Notes under the pieces: generated by a model
What the model was told of the DNA's origin: nothing
Seen by the model: the letters and a program-made list of their open reading frames with translations, nothing else
Databases searched by the model: none
Shown: piece by piece, positions 49,330 to 59,005 of the stretch
Layout: each line of letters opens with the position of its first letter
Position numbering within the stretch: position 1 is the stretch's first letter
Program-made: the position numbers and the translations under genes
Source of the DNA: Phenylobacterium conjunctum
GTDB taxonomy: Bacteria; Pseudomonadota; Alphaproteobacteria; Caulobacterales; Caulobacteraceae
Assembly: GCF_042679085.1 (NCBI RefSeq)
Contig: NZ_JBHTLQ010000002.1
Coordinates: forward strand, 1-64,000
DNA length: 64,000 bases
Direction of reading: 5' to 3'

Positions 49330-49920
49330 ATGCTCTTGGACCTGAAGCTGCTGACCCTGGCCGCCGACACCGCCATGGCCAGCCTCGACAATCCCCGCCA
49401 TCGGGCCATCGCCGCCAACTATCGCCTGCACGCCATGCTGGAGGTGTCTGGGCGTTGGGAGGAGATCTTTACGCCGCAGATGACCGTGGAGCGGCCCTTC
49501 TACCGGATCGCCAGCGGCGAGGGGGTGATGGACCTGGACGGGACCGAGGCGGTCCAGAGCTTCTACAAGGGCCTGCACGCCACCGACACGACGGTAATGA
49601 TCCTGGAGCATGAGCACCTGATCATCGACGACAACGGCTTCGCCTCCGAGGCGCTCTACCACACCTTCATGACCGGGGCGGCGGCCCAGGCTCGCGGCCA
49701 TGCCGACGCCGATCCGGCCGGGACCTATGTCGAGCAACGCTGGGTCTGCATGATCTGGCCATATGACGACAAGGGCCGGATGATCGGCGAGCGGGTCTAT
49801 CCCGCGCCCACCGCGACGCTGGTGGAGTGCCCGCGCGCCGATTTCCTGTCCATCGCCGACGCCCGGCGTGTGTTTGATCCGCTGATCGCGCAGGCCCAGG
49901 CCCAGCTGGCCGGAGGCTGA
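49330..49920 (+). CDS. SnoaL/NTF2-like protein
   Basis: The 196-residue protein has a cone-shaped NTF2-like fold predicted from NYRLHAMLEVSGRWEEIFTP, GVMDLDGTEAVQSFYKG and a RWVCMIWPYDDKGRMIGERVY segment. Members act as isomerases, dehydratases or small-molecule binding proteins. Tyr, Asp and His residues in the pocket region are compatible with ketosteroid-type isomerisation, but none is decisive. It starts 24 bp after the VOC gene, in the same transcript. Confidence 0.7.
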   Translation: MLLDLKLLTLAADTAMASLDNPRHRAIAANYRLHAMLEVSGRWEEIFTPQMTVERPFYRIASGEGVMDLDGTEAVQSFYKGLHATDTTVMILEHEHLIIDDNGFASEALYHTFMTGAAAQARGHADADPAGTYVEQRWVCMIWPYDDKGRMIGERVYPAPTATLVECPRADFLSIADARRVFDPLIAQAQAQLAGG

Positions 49921-50017
49921 CCCAGCCCTTTGGAGCGCGATAGCTGAAGGCGATTTCCCTCTTGGCTGACGCGGCGCCAAGGCGCGCATCCTGCTCCCAT
50001 AACGGGAGGACGCCGGG

Positions 50018-51214
<1,197 letters not shown>

Positions 51215-51260
51215 CCGCACGGCTGTTGCGGGCCGTCGGTTCGCGGACTACTGCCAACCC

Positions 51261-51716
51261 ATGATCGAGTCGCATCCGTCCGGCGGTTACATCCTGGAAG
51301 AGCTCGTCGTCGGCATGACGGCGGAGAAGCGCGTCACCGTGACGGAGGCGCGGATCCAGGCCTTTGCGGAGGCCTCCGACGACTTCAACCCTGTGCATGT
51401 GGACGAGGCCTTCGCGGCCAAGACGGCCTATCGGGGTCGGATCGCGCACGGCCTGTTGTCGGCCTCGTTCGGCTCTGCGGTGGTCGGCACCATCCTGCCG
51501 GGGGCCGGCGCCATCTATCTGGGCCAGACCCTGAACTTCCATCGGCCGGTGCGGATCGGTGACGAGGTCCTGGCCCAGGTGACCGTCGTCGCCATCGACG
51601 AGACCGCCGCCCGGGTCGTCCTGCGCTGCGACGTCTTTTGCGGCGAGCACCTGGTGATGGACGGCGAGGCCACCGTCCGCGTCCCCCGCCGCCGCCGTCC
51701 CGCCAAGTCCGCCTGA
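51261..51716 (+). CDS. MaoC-type (R)-specific enoyl-CoA hydratase
   Basis: The 151-residue hotdog protein has the hydratase-2 motif ASDDFNPVHVDEAFA with catalytic Asp/His candidates and the RIAHGLLSASFGSAVVG substrate-binding turn, then YLGQTLNFHRPVRIGDEV. It is PhaJ-like and should hydrate trans-2-enoyl-CoA to (R)-3-hydroxyacyl-CoA. It follows the acyl-CoA dehydrogenase by 46 bp. The upstream in-frame extension to 51159 has no support, so ATG 51261 is used. Confidence 0.85.
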   Translation: MIESHPSGGYILEELVVGMTAEKRVTVTEARIQAFAEASDDFNPVHVDEAFAAKTAYRGRIAHGLLSASFGSAVVGTILPGAGAIYLGQTLNFHRPVRIGDEVLAQVTVVAIDETAARVVLRCDVFCGEHLVMDGEATVRVPRRRRPAKSA

Positions 51717-51794
51717 GCGGTCAGAGACGTCCAAGAGGGCTGTCGCATTTTCGAAGGTTGGGTATAGTCCGCCGGCCCAAACCGGAGGAAGACC

Positions 51795-52187
51795 ATGCCG
51801 CGTTCACCTGATTTCCTTGGCGCTGTCGGGATCGGCGTGTCTGACCTTGAAGCCTCGGCGGTGTTCTACGAGACCGCCCTGGGCATGAAACGGGTCCAGA
51901 CCTTCAAGCTGCCCTATATGGACGAGATCGTGCTCAGCCATGAGGGACGCACGGCGGTGGTGCTGATGCATTGGACCGACGGCTCGGCCCGCAACTATCG
52001 CGACGTCCCCGTGAAGCTGGTCTTCTACGTCACCGATCCCACCGCCCGTGCCGCCGCCATCCGCGCCGCCGGCGGCACGACCCAGCTTGAGCCCGCGCCC
52101 CAGGCCAGCCTGGGCGGCGCTGTGGTCGGCCTGTGCAAGGACCTCGACGGCTATGTGGTCGAGCTGCTGCAGGCGCCTGCGGCCTAG
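51795..52187 (+). CDS. VOC-superfamily protein
   Basis: The 130-residue protein starts MPRSPDFLGAVGIGVSDLEASAVFYETALGMKRVQ and has VVLMHWTDGSARNYRDVPVKLVFYV and LCKDLDGYVVELLQA. It has the single-domain glyoxalase I-like size, with His/Glu ligands probable in the first and last strands. It overlaps the convergent SDR gene by four bases. It may act on an alpha-ketothioester or an acyl-CoA as part of the preceding gene group. Confidence 0.8.
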   Translation: MPRSPDFLGAVGIGVSDLEASAVFYETALGMKRVQTFKLPYMDEIVLSHEGRTAVVLMHWTDGSARNYRDVPVKLVFYVTDPTARAAAIRAAGGTTQLEPAPQASLGGAVVGLCKDLDGYVVELLQAPAA

Positions 52188-52957
52188 AGCAGCCCCGGAA
52201 ACTGGCCGCCATCGAGCAGGATGTTCTGGCCGGTGATGAACCCGGCGTTGGCCCCGCAGAGGAAGGCGGCCATGTCGCCGAACTCCTGGGGTTCGCCGAA
52301 CCGGCGCGCGGGGATTTGGCTCTTAGCGCGGTCCCGGAAGGCTTCGACATCGCCGCCCTGGGCGAAGCGGGCGTGGTTGGACTTCAGTCGGTCGGTGTCG
52401 AACTGACCGGGCAGGACGCTGTTCAGGGTCACGTTGTGGCGGGCCACCTCCCGCGACAGGCCGCCGACGAAGCCGGTCAGGCCCGCGCGGGCGCCGTTTG
52501 ACAGGCCCAGGATGTGGGCGGGGGCCTTGACCATGTGGCTGGTGATGTTGACCACCCGGCCGAACCGGCGGTCGATCATCCCGTCGATGGTGGCCTGGAT
52601 CAGGAAGATCGCCGACAGCATGTTGCCGTCTATGGCCTTCAGCCAGTCGTCGCGGGTCCAACTGCGGAAGTCACCGGGCGGCGGGCCGCCGGCGTTGTTG
52701 ATCAGGATGTCCGGCGCGGGGCAGGCGTCCAGGACCGCGGCCCGGCCAGCCTCGGTGGTCACGTCGGCGACGACGCCGCGCACCTCCGCGCCGGTCTCGG
52801 CCGCGATGTCGGAGGCGGCCTTGGCCAGCCGCTCTGGATCGCGGGCCGCGATCACGACGCTCACGCCCTCCCGCGCCAGCGCGACCGCCGTGGCGCGGCC
52901 AAGTCCGGCGCTGCCGCCGCAGACGATGGCCTTACGGCCCCTGATGCCCAGGTCCAT
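52184..52957 (-). CDS. Atypical SDR lacking the Tyr-x3-Lys motif
   Basis: The 257-residue protein has the Rossmann motif GGSAGLGRA (normal TGxxxGxG altered), VNITSHMVKAP, and the last-strand VLPGQFDTDRL. Where the catalytic Tyr-x3-Lys should lie, it has LGLSNGARAGL, with Ser and Arg at the key positions. A subgroup of FabG-like SDRs is known to lack the normal NAD motif and tetrad. It is the last gene of the aromatic operon, 27 bp after the extradiol dioxygenase, and may act as a non-canonical reductase or have lost activity. Confidence 0.82.
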   Translation of the reverse strand: MDLGIRGRKAIVCGGSAGLGRATAVALAREGVSVVIAARDPERLAKAASDIAAETGAEVRGVVADVTTEAGRAAVLDACPAPDILINNAGGPPPGDFRSWTRDDWLKAIDGNMLSAIFLIQATIDGMIDRRFGRVVNITSHMVKAPAHILGLSNGARAGLTGFVGGLSREVARHNVTLNSVLPGQFDTDRLKSNHARFAQGGDVEAFRDRAKSQIPARRFGEPQEFGDMAAFLCGANAGFITGQNILLDGGQFPGLL

Positions 52958-52984
52958 ATGCGTCTCTCCTGATCCCGTTCGTCG

Positions 52985-53854
52985 TCAGTGCGCGGGGCGC
53001 TTGTGGCCCCAGCTGGAGGTTTTGTCGTGGCGGGCGACCCGCCAGGTGGCCTCGTCCACCTCGATGGCGCCCTGGCCGAACTCGACTTCGAACCCCGCCG
53101 GGGTCTGCGAATAGAAGGACACCATCTGGTCGTTGGTGTGTCGGCCGAGGCTGGCGGTGATGGGGACGCCGGCCGCGGTGGCTCGCTCCAGAGCGAAGCC
53201 GACCGCATCCAGGGTCGGAACCTGGACCATCAGGTGGTGCAACCGCTTGGGCAGCGGGACCGGCATCAGCGCCAGGGTATGGTGGCGCGCATTGCAGTGG
53301 AAGAATTCCATGTCGAAGGCGAAGTCCGGGCCTGCCCTCAGGCGGATGATGTCGGACAGCCGAAAGCCCAGCAGGTCCTGGTAAAAGCGCCGGGTGGCCG
53401 CCATGTCCTTGGTGGAGAGCACGATATGGCCCAGGCCCTGGTCGCCGGTGACAAAGGCCGGGACGCCCGCCGGGGAGACGAAGGGCGTCTCGGTGCGACA
53501 GGTCGGACCGTAGAAGATCTCGACCCCCAGGCCGTCGGGATCGCGGCACGCGACAAGGCCCAGCACACCGCGCGCGGCCAGAAGGGCGGGGTCGGCGGCG
53601 TCGATGGTCACGCCGCCCTCAAGCAGCCGCGCGCGAACAGCCTCCAACTCCGCCGGCCCGGCGACCTCGAAGCCGACATAGGCCAGGTCGTCAGCGTCGC
53701 CGGTCTCCACAGCGATGCGCCAGTCCAGGTCGTCCAGGCGGTAGCGCCCCGCCGCCTCGCCCGGCATCAGGCCGAGCACGCCGGTGAGAAAGTTGTGGAA
53801 CGCGGCCGGGTCCTTGACCCGAAGTCCCAGGTAGCCGAGCGAGCCGATGGTCAT
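52985..53854 (-). CDS. Type I extradiol ring-cleavage dioxygenase (BphC-like)
   Basis: The 289-residue protein has two VOC halves. The C-terminal half holds the iron site: His143 in LGHIVL, His207 in LHHLMV and Glu258 in GFEVEFG. The second-sphere segments ARHHTLAL and VSFYSQTPAGF are also present. These match 2,3-dihydroxybiphenyl and dihydroxynaphthalene dioxygenases, which split catechol rings next to the hydroxyls using Fe(II). It overlaps the AraC gene start by four bases. The upstream alpha/beta dioxygenase and diol dehydrogenase would supply its catechol substrate. Confidence 0.9.
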   Translation of the reverse strand: MTIGSLGYLGLRVKDPAAFHNFLTGVLGLMPGEAAGRYRLDDLDWRIAVETGDADDLAYVGFEVAGPAELEAVRARLLEGGVTIDAADPALLAARGVLGLVACRDPDGLGVEIFYGPTCRTETPFVSPAGVPAFVTGDQGLGHIVLSTKDMAATRRFYQDLLGFRLSDIIRLRAGPDFAFDMEFFHCNARHHTLALMPVPLPKRLHHLMVQVPTLDAVGFALERATAAGVPITASLGRHTNDQMVSFYSQTPAGFEVEFGQGAIEVDEATWRVARHDKTSSWGHKRPAH

Positions 53855-54813
53855 GGGACCTGCCCTTGTTGGTGTGCGGTGACGGGGGATTGGCCGGCGT
53901 CGCGGCCTTCGCGGGCCCGGCGCCAGCGGGCCGGGGTCTCGCCGAACTCGCGCTGGAAGGCGCGCACGAAGGCGGCGGCCGAACTGTAGCCGGCCTCCTC
54001 GGCCGCCGCCTCAACGCTGAGGCCGCTCGAGGCCATGCGCCGGGCGATGGCGGTCAGGCGCAGGCGCGAGAAGACGCGGGCGGGCGTTTCGCCGGTCACC
54101 AGCTTGAATTCCTCGGCGAAGCGGGTGCGGGACATCCCGGCGGCCTTGGCGATATCCGCCAGGCTCCAGGGCTGGTGCGGCGTCTGCAGGAAGGCGTTGA
54201 TCGCCCGGATCAGCCGTGGGTGCGGCGGCTCCGCCAGAGGTTCATCCGGGGTGCGGCGGTCGGCGAAGGCGCTGCGGCTGAAGTTGATGGCCATGGTCTC
54301 CGCCAGCCGGCGGATCACCAGGCTGCGGTCAATCTGGGCCTCGTCGGCGTACTCGTCCTCCAGCATCTCCACAGTCCGCCAAAGGCGCCGCGAGAGGTCC
54401 GGCTGCTCAGCGGCGCTGACGAAAGTCGGACCCCAGACCAGGGACCCGAGGGCCAGGAACTCACTGGGGGCGACCCCCAGGAAGAGATCGACCTCGCAGC
54501 CGGGATCGGCGTCGGACACGGCGCGCAGCTCGAAGCCGCTCACCGGCTGGTCGGCCGCCGCGCCTGGGGTGCGGAAGGTGTGGGGGGCGAAGCCGCTCAT
54601 CGCCACCGCATCGCCGGGCCCCAGCTCGAAGGCGCGGTTCACGGGGAAGTCGGTCTCGAGGCGCAGGCGCCCGCGCCGCACCATGACGCAGTAGGATAGA
54701 GCGCCGGCGGCCAGGGCCTTCACCTCGCCGGCCTGGGCGGCGGCGCGGACGAAATAGACGCCGTCCATGCGCACGTCATTTCGGCCGACATCGGAGGTGA
54801 GGGCGGCGCTCAT
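53851..54813 (-). CDS. AraC-family regulator with cupin domain
   Basis: The 320-residue protein has an N-terminal cupin (AraC_binding-type, MVRRGRLRLETDFP, LGPGDAVAMSGFAPHTF) and a C-terminal AraC helix-turn-helix at about 215-310 (SLADIAKAAGMSRTRFAEEFK, VEAAAEEAGYSSAAAFVRAFQREFG). It is encoded inside the aromatic operon: its start overlaps the cis-diol dehydrogenase stop and its stop overlaps the extradiol gene start. This implies that it regulates its own operon, probably in response to the aromatic substrate. Confidence 0.86.
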   Translation of the reverse strand: MSAALTSDVGRNDVRMDGVYFVRAAAQAGEVKALAAGALSYCVMVRRGRLRLETDFPVNRAFELGPGDAVAMSGFAPHTFRTPGAAADQPVSGFELRAVSDADPGCEVDLFLGVAPSEFLALGSLVWGPTFVSAAEQPDLSRRLWRTVEMLEDEYADEAQIDRSLVIRRLAETMAINFSRSAFADRRTPDEPLAEPPHPRLIRAINAFLQTPHQPWSLADIAKAAGMSRTRFAEEFKLVTGETPARVFSRLRLTAIARRMASSGLSVEAAAEEAGYSSAAAFVRAFQREFGETPARWRRAREGRDAGQSPVTAHQQGQVP

Positions 54814-55631
54814 CAGGCCCTGTACTTCTCGGCCAGACCGCCGCCCGCGCCGGGCCGGCCGATGCCACGCACGGCGATCCCCGCATCCAGCTTCAGAACC
54901 CCGCCGGTGGCCGGCCGACTGTCGCGGCGCGAGGCGAGGAACACATAGCCGCCGGCATAGTCCGCGGCGGCCGGCACAAAGCCGATGGGCATGGCCGCGC
55001 CCGCTGTTCCTGGCAGGTCAATGCTGTTGATCGAGGTGTCGGCGAGCCCCAGGGCCGCGGGTCCGCGCAGGTCGGTGTCGATAGGACCAGGCGCCACCCC
55101 GTTGACCCGCACGGCGGGGGCGAACTCATAGGCGAGCTGGCGGATCAGACCGACGACGGCGTGCTTGGAGGCGGTGTAGAGCGGCCCCCCGCCGCCAGGA
55201 TCGAACCCGGCGTTGGAGACCGTGAACACCAAGGCGCCGGACGAGCGCACCAGGGCCGGCAGGGCGGCCTTGGCGAGGTTCAGATAGCCCTTCACGTTGA
55301 TGTGGAAGAGCTCGTCAAAGGCCGCGTCGATCCGCTCCGGCGGCAGGGCGTCCAGGGCGGTGGAATAGTCCCAGATGCCGGCGTTGCCGATGGCGCAGTC
55401 CAGCTTGCCGAACCGCGCCAGGCAGGCGTCGACGGCCCGCTGGTTGTCGCCGATGGCGCGGACGTCGCCGCCGATGGCCTCGATCCGGTCGCCCAGGTCA
55501 CCCAGCCGCTCGGGCGTGCGGTCCAGGACGGCGACGGAGGCCCCTTCCTCAAGGCAGCGCACGACGATCGCCCGGCCCAGGCCCGAGGCGCCGCCGGTGA
55601 TCAGGATGACCTGGCCCTGCAACGCGCCCAT
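54813..55631 (-). CDS. cis-Dihydrodiol dehydrogenase (BphB/HcaB-like SDR)
   Basis: The 272-residue SDR has the TGGASGLG motif at residues 12-19, NAGIWDY (typical of biphenyl/phenylpropionate diol dehydrogenases), VSNAGFDPGGGG, and the catalytic YTASKHAVVGL. It would oxidise a cis-dihydrodiol to a catechol with NAD. It starts right after the beta subunit stop (55632) and shares a base with the AraC start. The normal catalytic residues contrast with the atypical SDR at the end of the same operon. Confidence 0.88.
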   Translation of the reverse strand: MGALQGQVILITGGASGLGRAIVVRCLEEGASVAVLDRTPERLGDLGDRIEAIGGDVRAIGDNQRAVDACLARFGKLDCAIGNAGIWDYSTALDALPPERIDAAFDELFHINVKGYLNLAKAALPALVRSSGALVFTVSNAGFDPGGGGPLYTASKHAVVGLIRQLAYEFAPAVRVNGVAPGPIDTDLRGPAALGLADTSINSIDLPGTAGAAMPIGFVPAAADYAGGYVFLASRRDSRPATGGVLKLDAGIAVRGIGRPGAGGGLAEKYRA

Positions 55632-56186
55632 CTAGAAGATCGTGCTCAGATTGGTGGACTGAATCACCGTGTGGTCCAGGAACAGATGGCGTCGCACCAG
55701 GCGGAAGCTGTCGCCGACCCGGCGCAACACGTCCTCACGCCGGCCGATCCAGCTGTCCTGGTCCCGCTCGAGCCGGGTGCGATGGACGTGGAAGGAGGCC
55801 TCGAGCGTGATCTCGTCCCCGGCCACCTCCAGGATCCGCACATTGCTGACGAAGTGCCGCGACCGCGAGGGCGGGTCCTCCGACCAGGCCGAGCCCGCCT
55901 CCAGCTTCTTCACCCGCATTTCCAGATAGGCCCAGTCGTCGTCGAAATAGGCGACCTCGCCGGGCTTGGTGAATTCGCGGTCGAGATCGGCCGACGTCAC
56001 CGTGCGGCGCACCGGCATCCAGTAGGTGACATCCTCAGCCATCAAGGCCAGCCAGTCGCGGTAGCGGCGCGCATCGAGCAAGGCCGCCTCGGCGTACAGA
56101 AATTGCTCCACCTCGTATTGCAGCAGGGCCCGTTCGGAGAGCGGCGTTTGCGCCCAGCCGGCGGCGGCGTGATCCAGGACGCCCAT
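55632..56186 (-). CDS. Aromatic-ring-hydroxylating dioxygenase beta subunit
   Basis: The 184-residue protein has the NTF2-like fold of ring-hydroxylating dioxygenase beta subunits. It has YEVEQFLYAEAALLDARRYRDWLALMAEDVTYWMPVRRT, SRHFVSNVRI and LVRRHLFLDHTVIQ. It lends structure to the alpha3beta3 hexamer. Its start overlaps the alpha-subunit stop by one base (TGATG) and its stop adjoins the diol dehydrogenase start, so translation is likely coupled. Confidence 0.9.
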   Translation of the reverse strand: MGVLDHAAAGWAQTPLSERALLQYEVEQFLYAEAALLDARRYRDWLALMAEDVTYWMPVRRTVTSADLDREFTKPGEVAYFDDDWAYLEMRVKKLEAGSAWSEDPPSRSRHFVSNVRILEVAGDEITLEASFHVHRTRLERDQDSWIGRREDVLRRVGDSFRLVRRHLFLDHTVIQSTNLSTIF

Positions 56187-57550
56187 CAGACCCTCCCCGT
56201 CGGCGGCGCCGAATGGTTGGCCTTCAGCTCAGCCCAGTCGCGCGCGCTCATCCATTCGGTCCAGGCGCGGTAGAGCCAGCGCTGGCCGTGCTCGCTGATC
56301 AGGCCTTCGATGTAGTGTTCCCCTCCAGCGCCCACCTTGGCCTCGTCGTGGCCCAGGCCCATCTGCAGATTGTGACCAAGGGTGCGACTGGCGACGCCGC
56401 GGGACGAGCGGGTGCTCTGGCTCCAGTTCTCGCCGTCGTCCTGTTCCAGGAGGCCGGCGGGACCGAACACGTGGTTCATGCGCCGGATGATCTCGCGCTT
56501 GGCCTCCGGCGGCGCGGCCTTGGGAACCAGGGTGTACCACCACAGCTCGGTGTGCGACGGGCCGCGCGGCAGCCGCAGGCACATCTGGGTTCCGCTGATG
56601 GTGACCCAAAGGTTCGGGAAGATGTTGGGGTGGCCCTCGCTGCGGACGCCCTCGGGACCCATCAGGTCCGTCGCCGCCCTGGGGCGGATGCGCGGAGCCA
56701 TGTCGGCCTGGGCGTGGGACAGCTCCATCCGCTGCGCGTCGGTCAGGGCGTTGATCTGGTCCTGGGCGGCGCGGGGGATGCCCGGGCCGCCGATGGCGTG
56801 CCCGTACTCGCCCAGCATCACCATCTGGTCCTTCGGAAACTGGATGCGGGCGATGTCCAGGAAGCCGGCCGTATTGGCCGAGGCGTGGCTGTAGGGCACG
56901 TGGTACCAGTCGAAGAGGTTGTCGACGGCGATCTTCCAGTTGCAGTCGATGATGTTCTTCTGGACCCCCTCGGCGACCTCGATCTCGCCATGGGCGCAGA
57001 TCATCCCCAGCCCGGCGCGCCCGGTGACCCCCAGATAGTCGTGCAGGGACGGCGCGTCCTCCGCCAAGGTGGCGAAATAGAAGCCCAGATGGCTTTCAAT
57101 CCGCGCCTTGGCCAGGCTCAGACGGCTCTTGTCGAGTTCGCCGTGATAGAAGGTGCTCTGGCCCGGCACGCCGATCAGCTCGCCGTCCAGGGCGTAGTTC
57201 CAGCCGTGATAGCTGCACACAAATGACTTGGCCCGACCCTGCTCGGCCCGGCACAGGGCGTTGCCGCGATGACGGCATGTGTTCAGCAGCGCGCGGATCT
57301 CGCCGTCGGCGCCGCGCACCACGATGACCTGGTCCTCGCCGATGTAGCTGATCAGGTAGTCGCCGGGCGCCTTCAGCTGGCTCTCGTGGCACATGAAGTT
57401 CCAGCCGCGGGCGAAAATGCGTTCCAGTTCAAGCTGGTAGAGGCTCTCGTCTGACAGGACCCGGCGATCCAGCCAGCCGGTTTCCGGGTCGAACAGGGCC
57501 GTCAGCGTCGCCCTGTCCCACGCCGCAGCGTGTTGCGTTCCATCCGCCAT
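56186..57550 (-). CDS. Aromatic-ring-hydroxylating dioxygenase alpha subunit (Rieske)
   Basis: The 454-residue protein has the Rieske [2Fe-2S] ligands Cys92, His94, Cys112 and His115, with exact C-x-H-x17-C-x2-H spacing. The mononuclear iron site is in DWYHVPYSH (His217 and His222), with an Asp expected in the C-terminal half. It belongs to the biphenyl/benzoate/naphthalene dioxygenase group and would place two hydroxyls on an aromatic ring using O2 and NADH. It needs a ferredoxin and reductase, which are not in the window. It is the first gene of the operon, and a 187-bp gap upstream probably holds the promoter. Confidence 0.92.
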   Translation of the reverse strand: MADGTQHAAAWDRATLTALFDPETGWLDRRVLSDESLYQLELERIFARGWNFMCHESQLKAPGDYLISYIGEDQVIVVRGADGEIRALLNTCRHRGNALCRAEQGRAKSFVCSYHGWNYALDGELIGVPGQSTFYHGELDKSRLSLAKARIESHLGFYFATLAEDAPSLHDYLGVTGRAGLGMICAHGEIEVAEGVQKNIIDCNWKIAVDNLFDWYHVPYSHASANTAGFLDIARIQFPKDQMVMLGEYGHAIGGPGIPRAAQDQINALTDAQRMELSHAQADMAPRIRPRAATDLMGPEGVRSEGHPNIFPNLWVTISGTQMCLRLPRGPSHTELWWYTLVPKAAPPEAKREIIRRMNHVFGPAGLLEQDDGENWSQSTRSSRGVASRTLGHNLQMGLGHDEAKVGAGGEHYIEGLISEHGQRWLYRAWTEWMSARDWAELKANHSAPPTGRV

Positions 57551-57737
57551 GGCGGCCTCCCGTTCCTGGAAGTCTTGGCGCTTCCGATCGCAAGGAGGCT
57601 AGCTCAGCTCCGGGCGGGGGATGAGCCCCGATCGTCCGCGAGAATTGATAATCCGTCCGCCGGGGACGGCCTGATCCTCGGGTTGAGACCGGGCAGGGCC
57701 GCTTCCAGGTGAAGGGCGAGGCGCCCCGCCTAGACGG

Positions 57738-58829
57738 CTACCTGCTTGCGCTGGCGACGAGATCGCCTGTGATATCCGGGATATCAGGGCCGACCAGCCC
57801 GGGGTACAGGGCATGGGCTGGCAGGAACATGGCGCACCCGCGCTTGGCCCGGACCGTGTCCAGCGCCTTCTTCTGCTGGTCCTGCGGAAGCCCCTGAAAA
57901 CGCGCCAGATCGAGGATGCACAAGCCGTGATTGGCGGCGAACTTCACGGCCGGCCTTTTCGGCGGCGGAGCCTTCATGTCCATCTGGACCGCCCGGCCCG
58001 CCACCTCGGCCGTGATATCCGGAACGCCCCTCATCCCGAACGTGGCGACGCCACAGTTGCGGGCGTTGAAGGTCTCGATGACCGCAGACTTCAGCATCGC
58101 GTCGTAGGCCGGCGCCTGGGTCAAGGCAGGCTTCATGCGGTAGATGGCGTTGTCGGCGTCTTCCATGCTCAGCTGACACACGGTGCGCTTCGCCTCGGCC
58201 AGCGGGTCAGAGCCCTGCGCAGCAGGTTTGGACGCCGCGGCCGGTTGCAGGGCCGCGATCACGGCCTCGGTCGCATCCGGCACATCCGGCCCCACAAAGC
58301 CGGTCACGAGGGTTTGCTGAGGGATCGCGCTGACGCATCCCACCTTCGACAGGGCGGGCGTCATGGCGGCCTGCAGATCGGACTGAGCCTTGCCGAGCTG
58401 TCCGAGGCGCTGATAGTCGAGCCGGCACAGGCCGCGGTTCGCGGCGAACCTGATCTCCGGGGCGTCCAACGGCATGCCGAATTCCTGGACGTTCATCGCC
58501 ACCATGCGCTTGACGACATCGTCCGTCAGGTCACGGTCGGGAACCTGGGTGGTCCCCTCGAACAGGACGCCGCAGCCGCGCGCGTTGAAGGACGCCTTCA
58601 GAGCCGCCGCCACATATTCGCGGAGATAGATCGCGTTGGTGCGCACGCCCGCCGACTGCAAGCGTGACACAAGGCGCGGATCTATGGCGCAGACCGTCCG
58701 GGTCGCCTGGATTGGGGTCATGGGCGGCAGGCGCAGTTCGGCCCAGGCGCGGGGTGAAACTGAGAGCGCGGCCAACAGGATCAGCACGGGCATTGCGAGC
58801 GATCCGCCCAAAACCTTGGCGCGCGACAT
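57738..58829 (-). CDS. Secreted protein with two copies of a four-cysteine domain
   Basis: The 363-residue protein has a signal peptide ending at AWA (about residue 30). Two related domains follow at about 43-195 and 214-360. Both share RTVC, NAR(G/N)CG, KFAAN or RFAANxGLC, xRGC or xVGC, and a closing GLVGPDIPDIT or GFVGPDVPDAT segment. Cysteines are at 47, 86, 135 and 165 in copy 1 and 218, 259, 304 and 332 in copy 2, giving four per copy and likely disulfides. I do not recognise the family. An Ala/Pro-rich linker joins the copies. It is a single gene between the aromatic operon and an amidohydrolase. Confidence 0.72.
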   Translation of the reverse strand: MSRAKVLGGSLAMPVLILLAALSVSPRAWAELRLPPMTPIQATRTVCAIDPRLVSRLQSAGVRTNAIYLREYVAAALKASFNARGCGVLFEGTTQVPDRDLTDDVVKRMVAMNVQEFGMPLDAPEIRFAANRGLCRLDYQRLGQLGKAQSDLQAAMTPALSKVGCVSAIPQQTLVTGFVGPDVPDATEAVIAALQPAAASKPAAQGSDPLAEAKRTVCQLSMEDADNAIYRMKPALTQAPAYDAMLKSAVIETFNARNCGVATFGMRGVPDITAEVAGRAVQMDMKAPPPKRPAVKFAANHGLCILDLARFQGLPQDQQKKALDTVRAKRGCAMFLPAHALYPGLVGPDIPDITGDLVASASR

Positions 58830-59005
58830 TCTGAGATCCCCCCAAACTTCCGCGGAAGCTAGGTGACTGGTTCCGCCCTGTCGAGGCGGGCGGGGCCCGT
58901 TGCGGGTTCCAGGGCCGCGTCCGTGACTGGCCGACGGCGTGCAAGCCGCCTAAGCTGCCGTCCGACGCCACGCGCAGGATAGCCGCGGGCCCAAGGGAGG
59001 ACACC

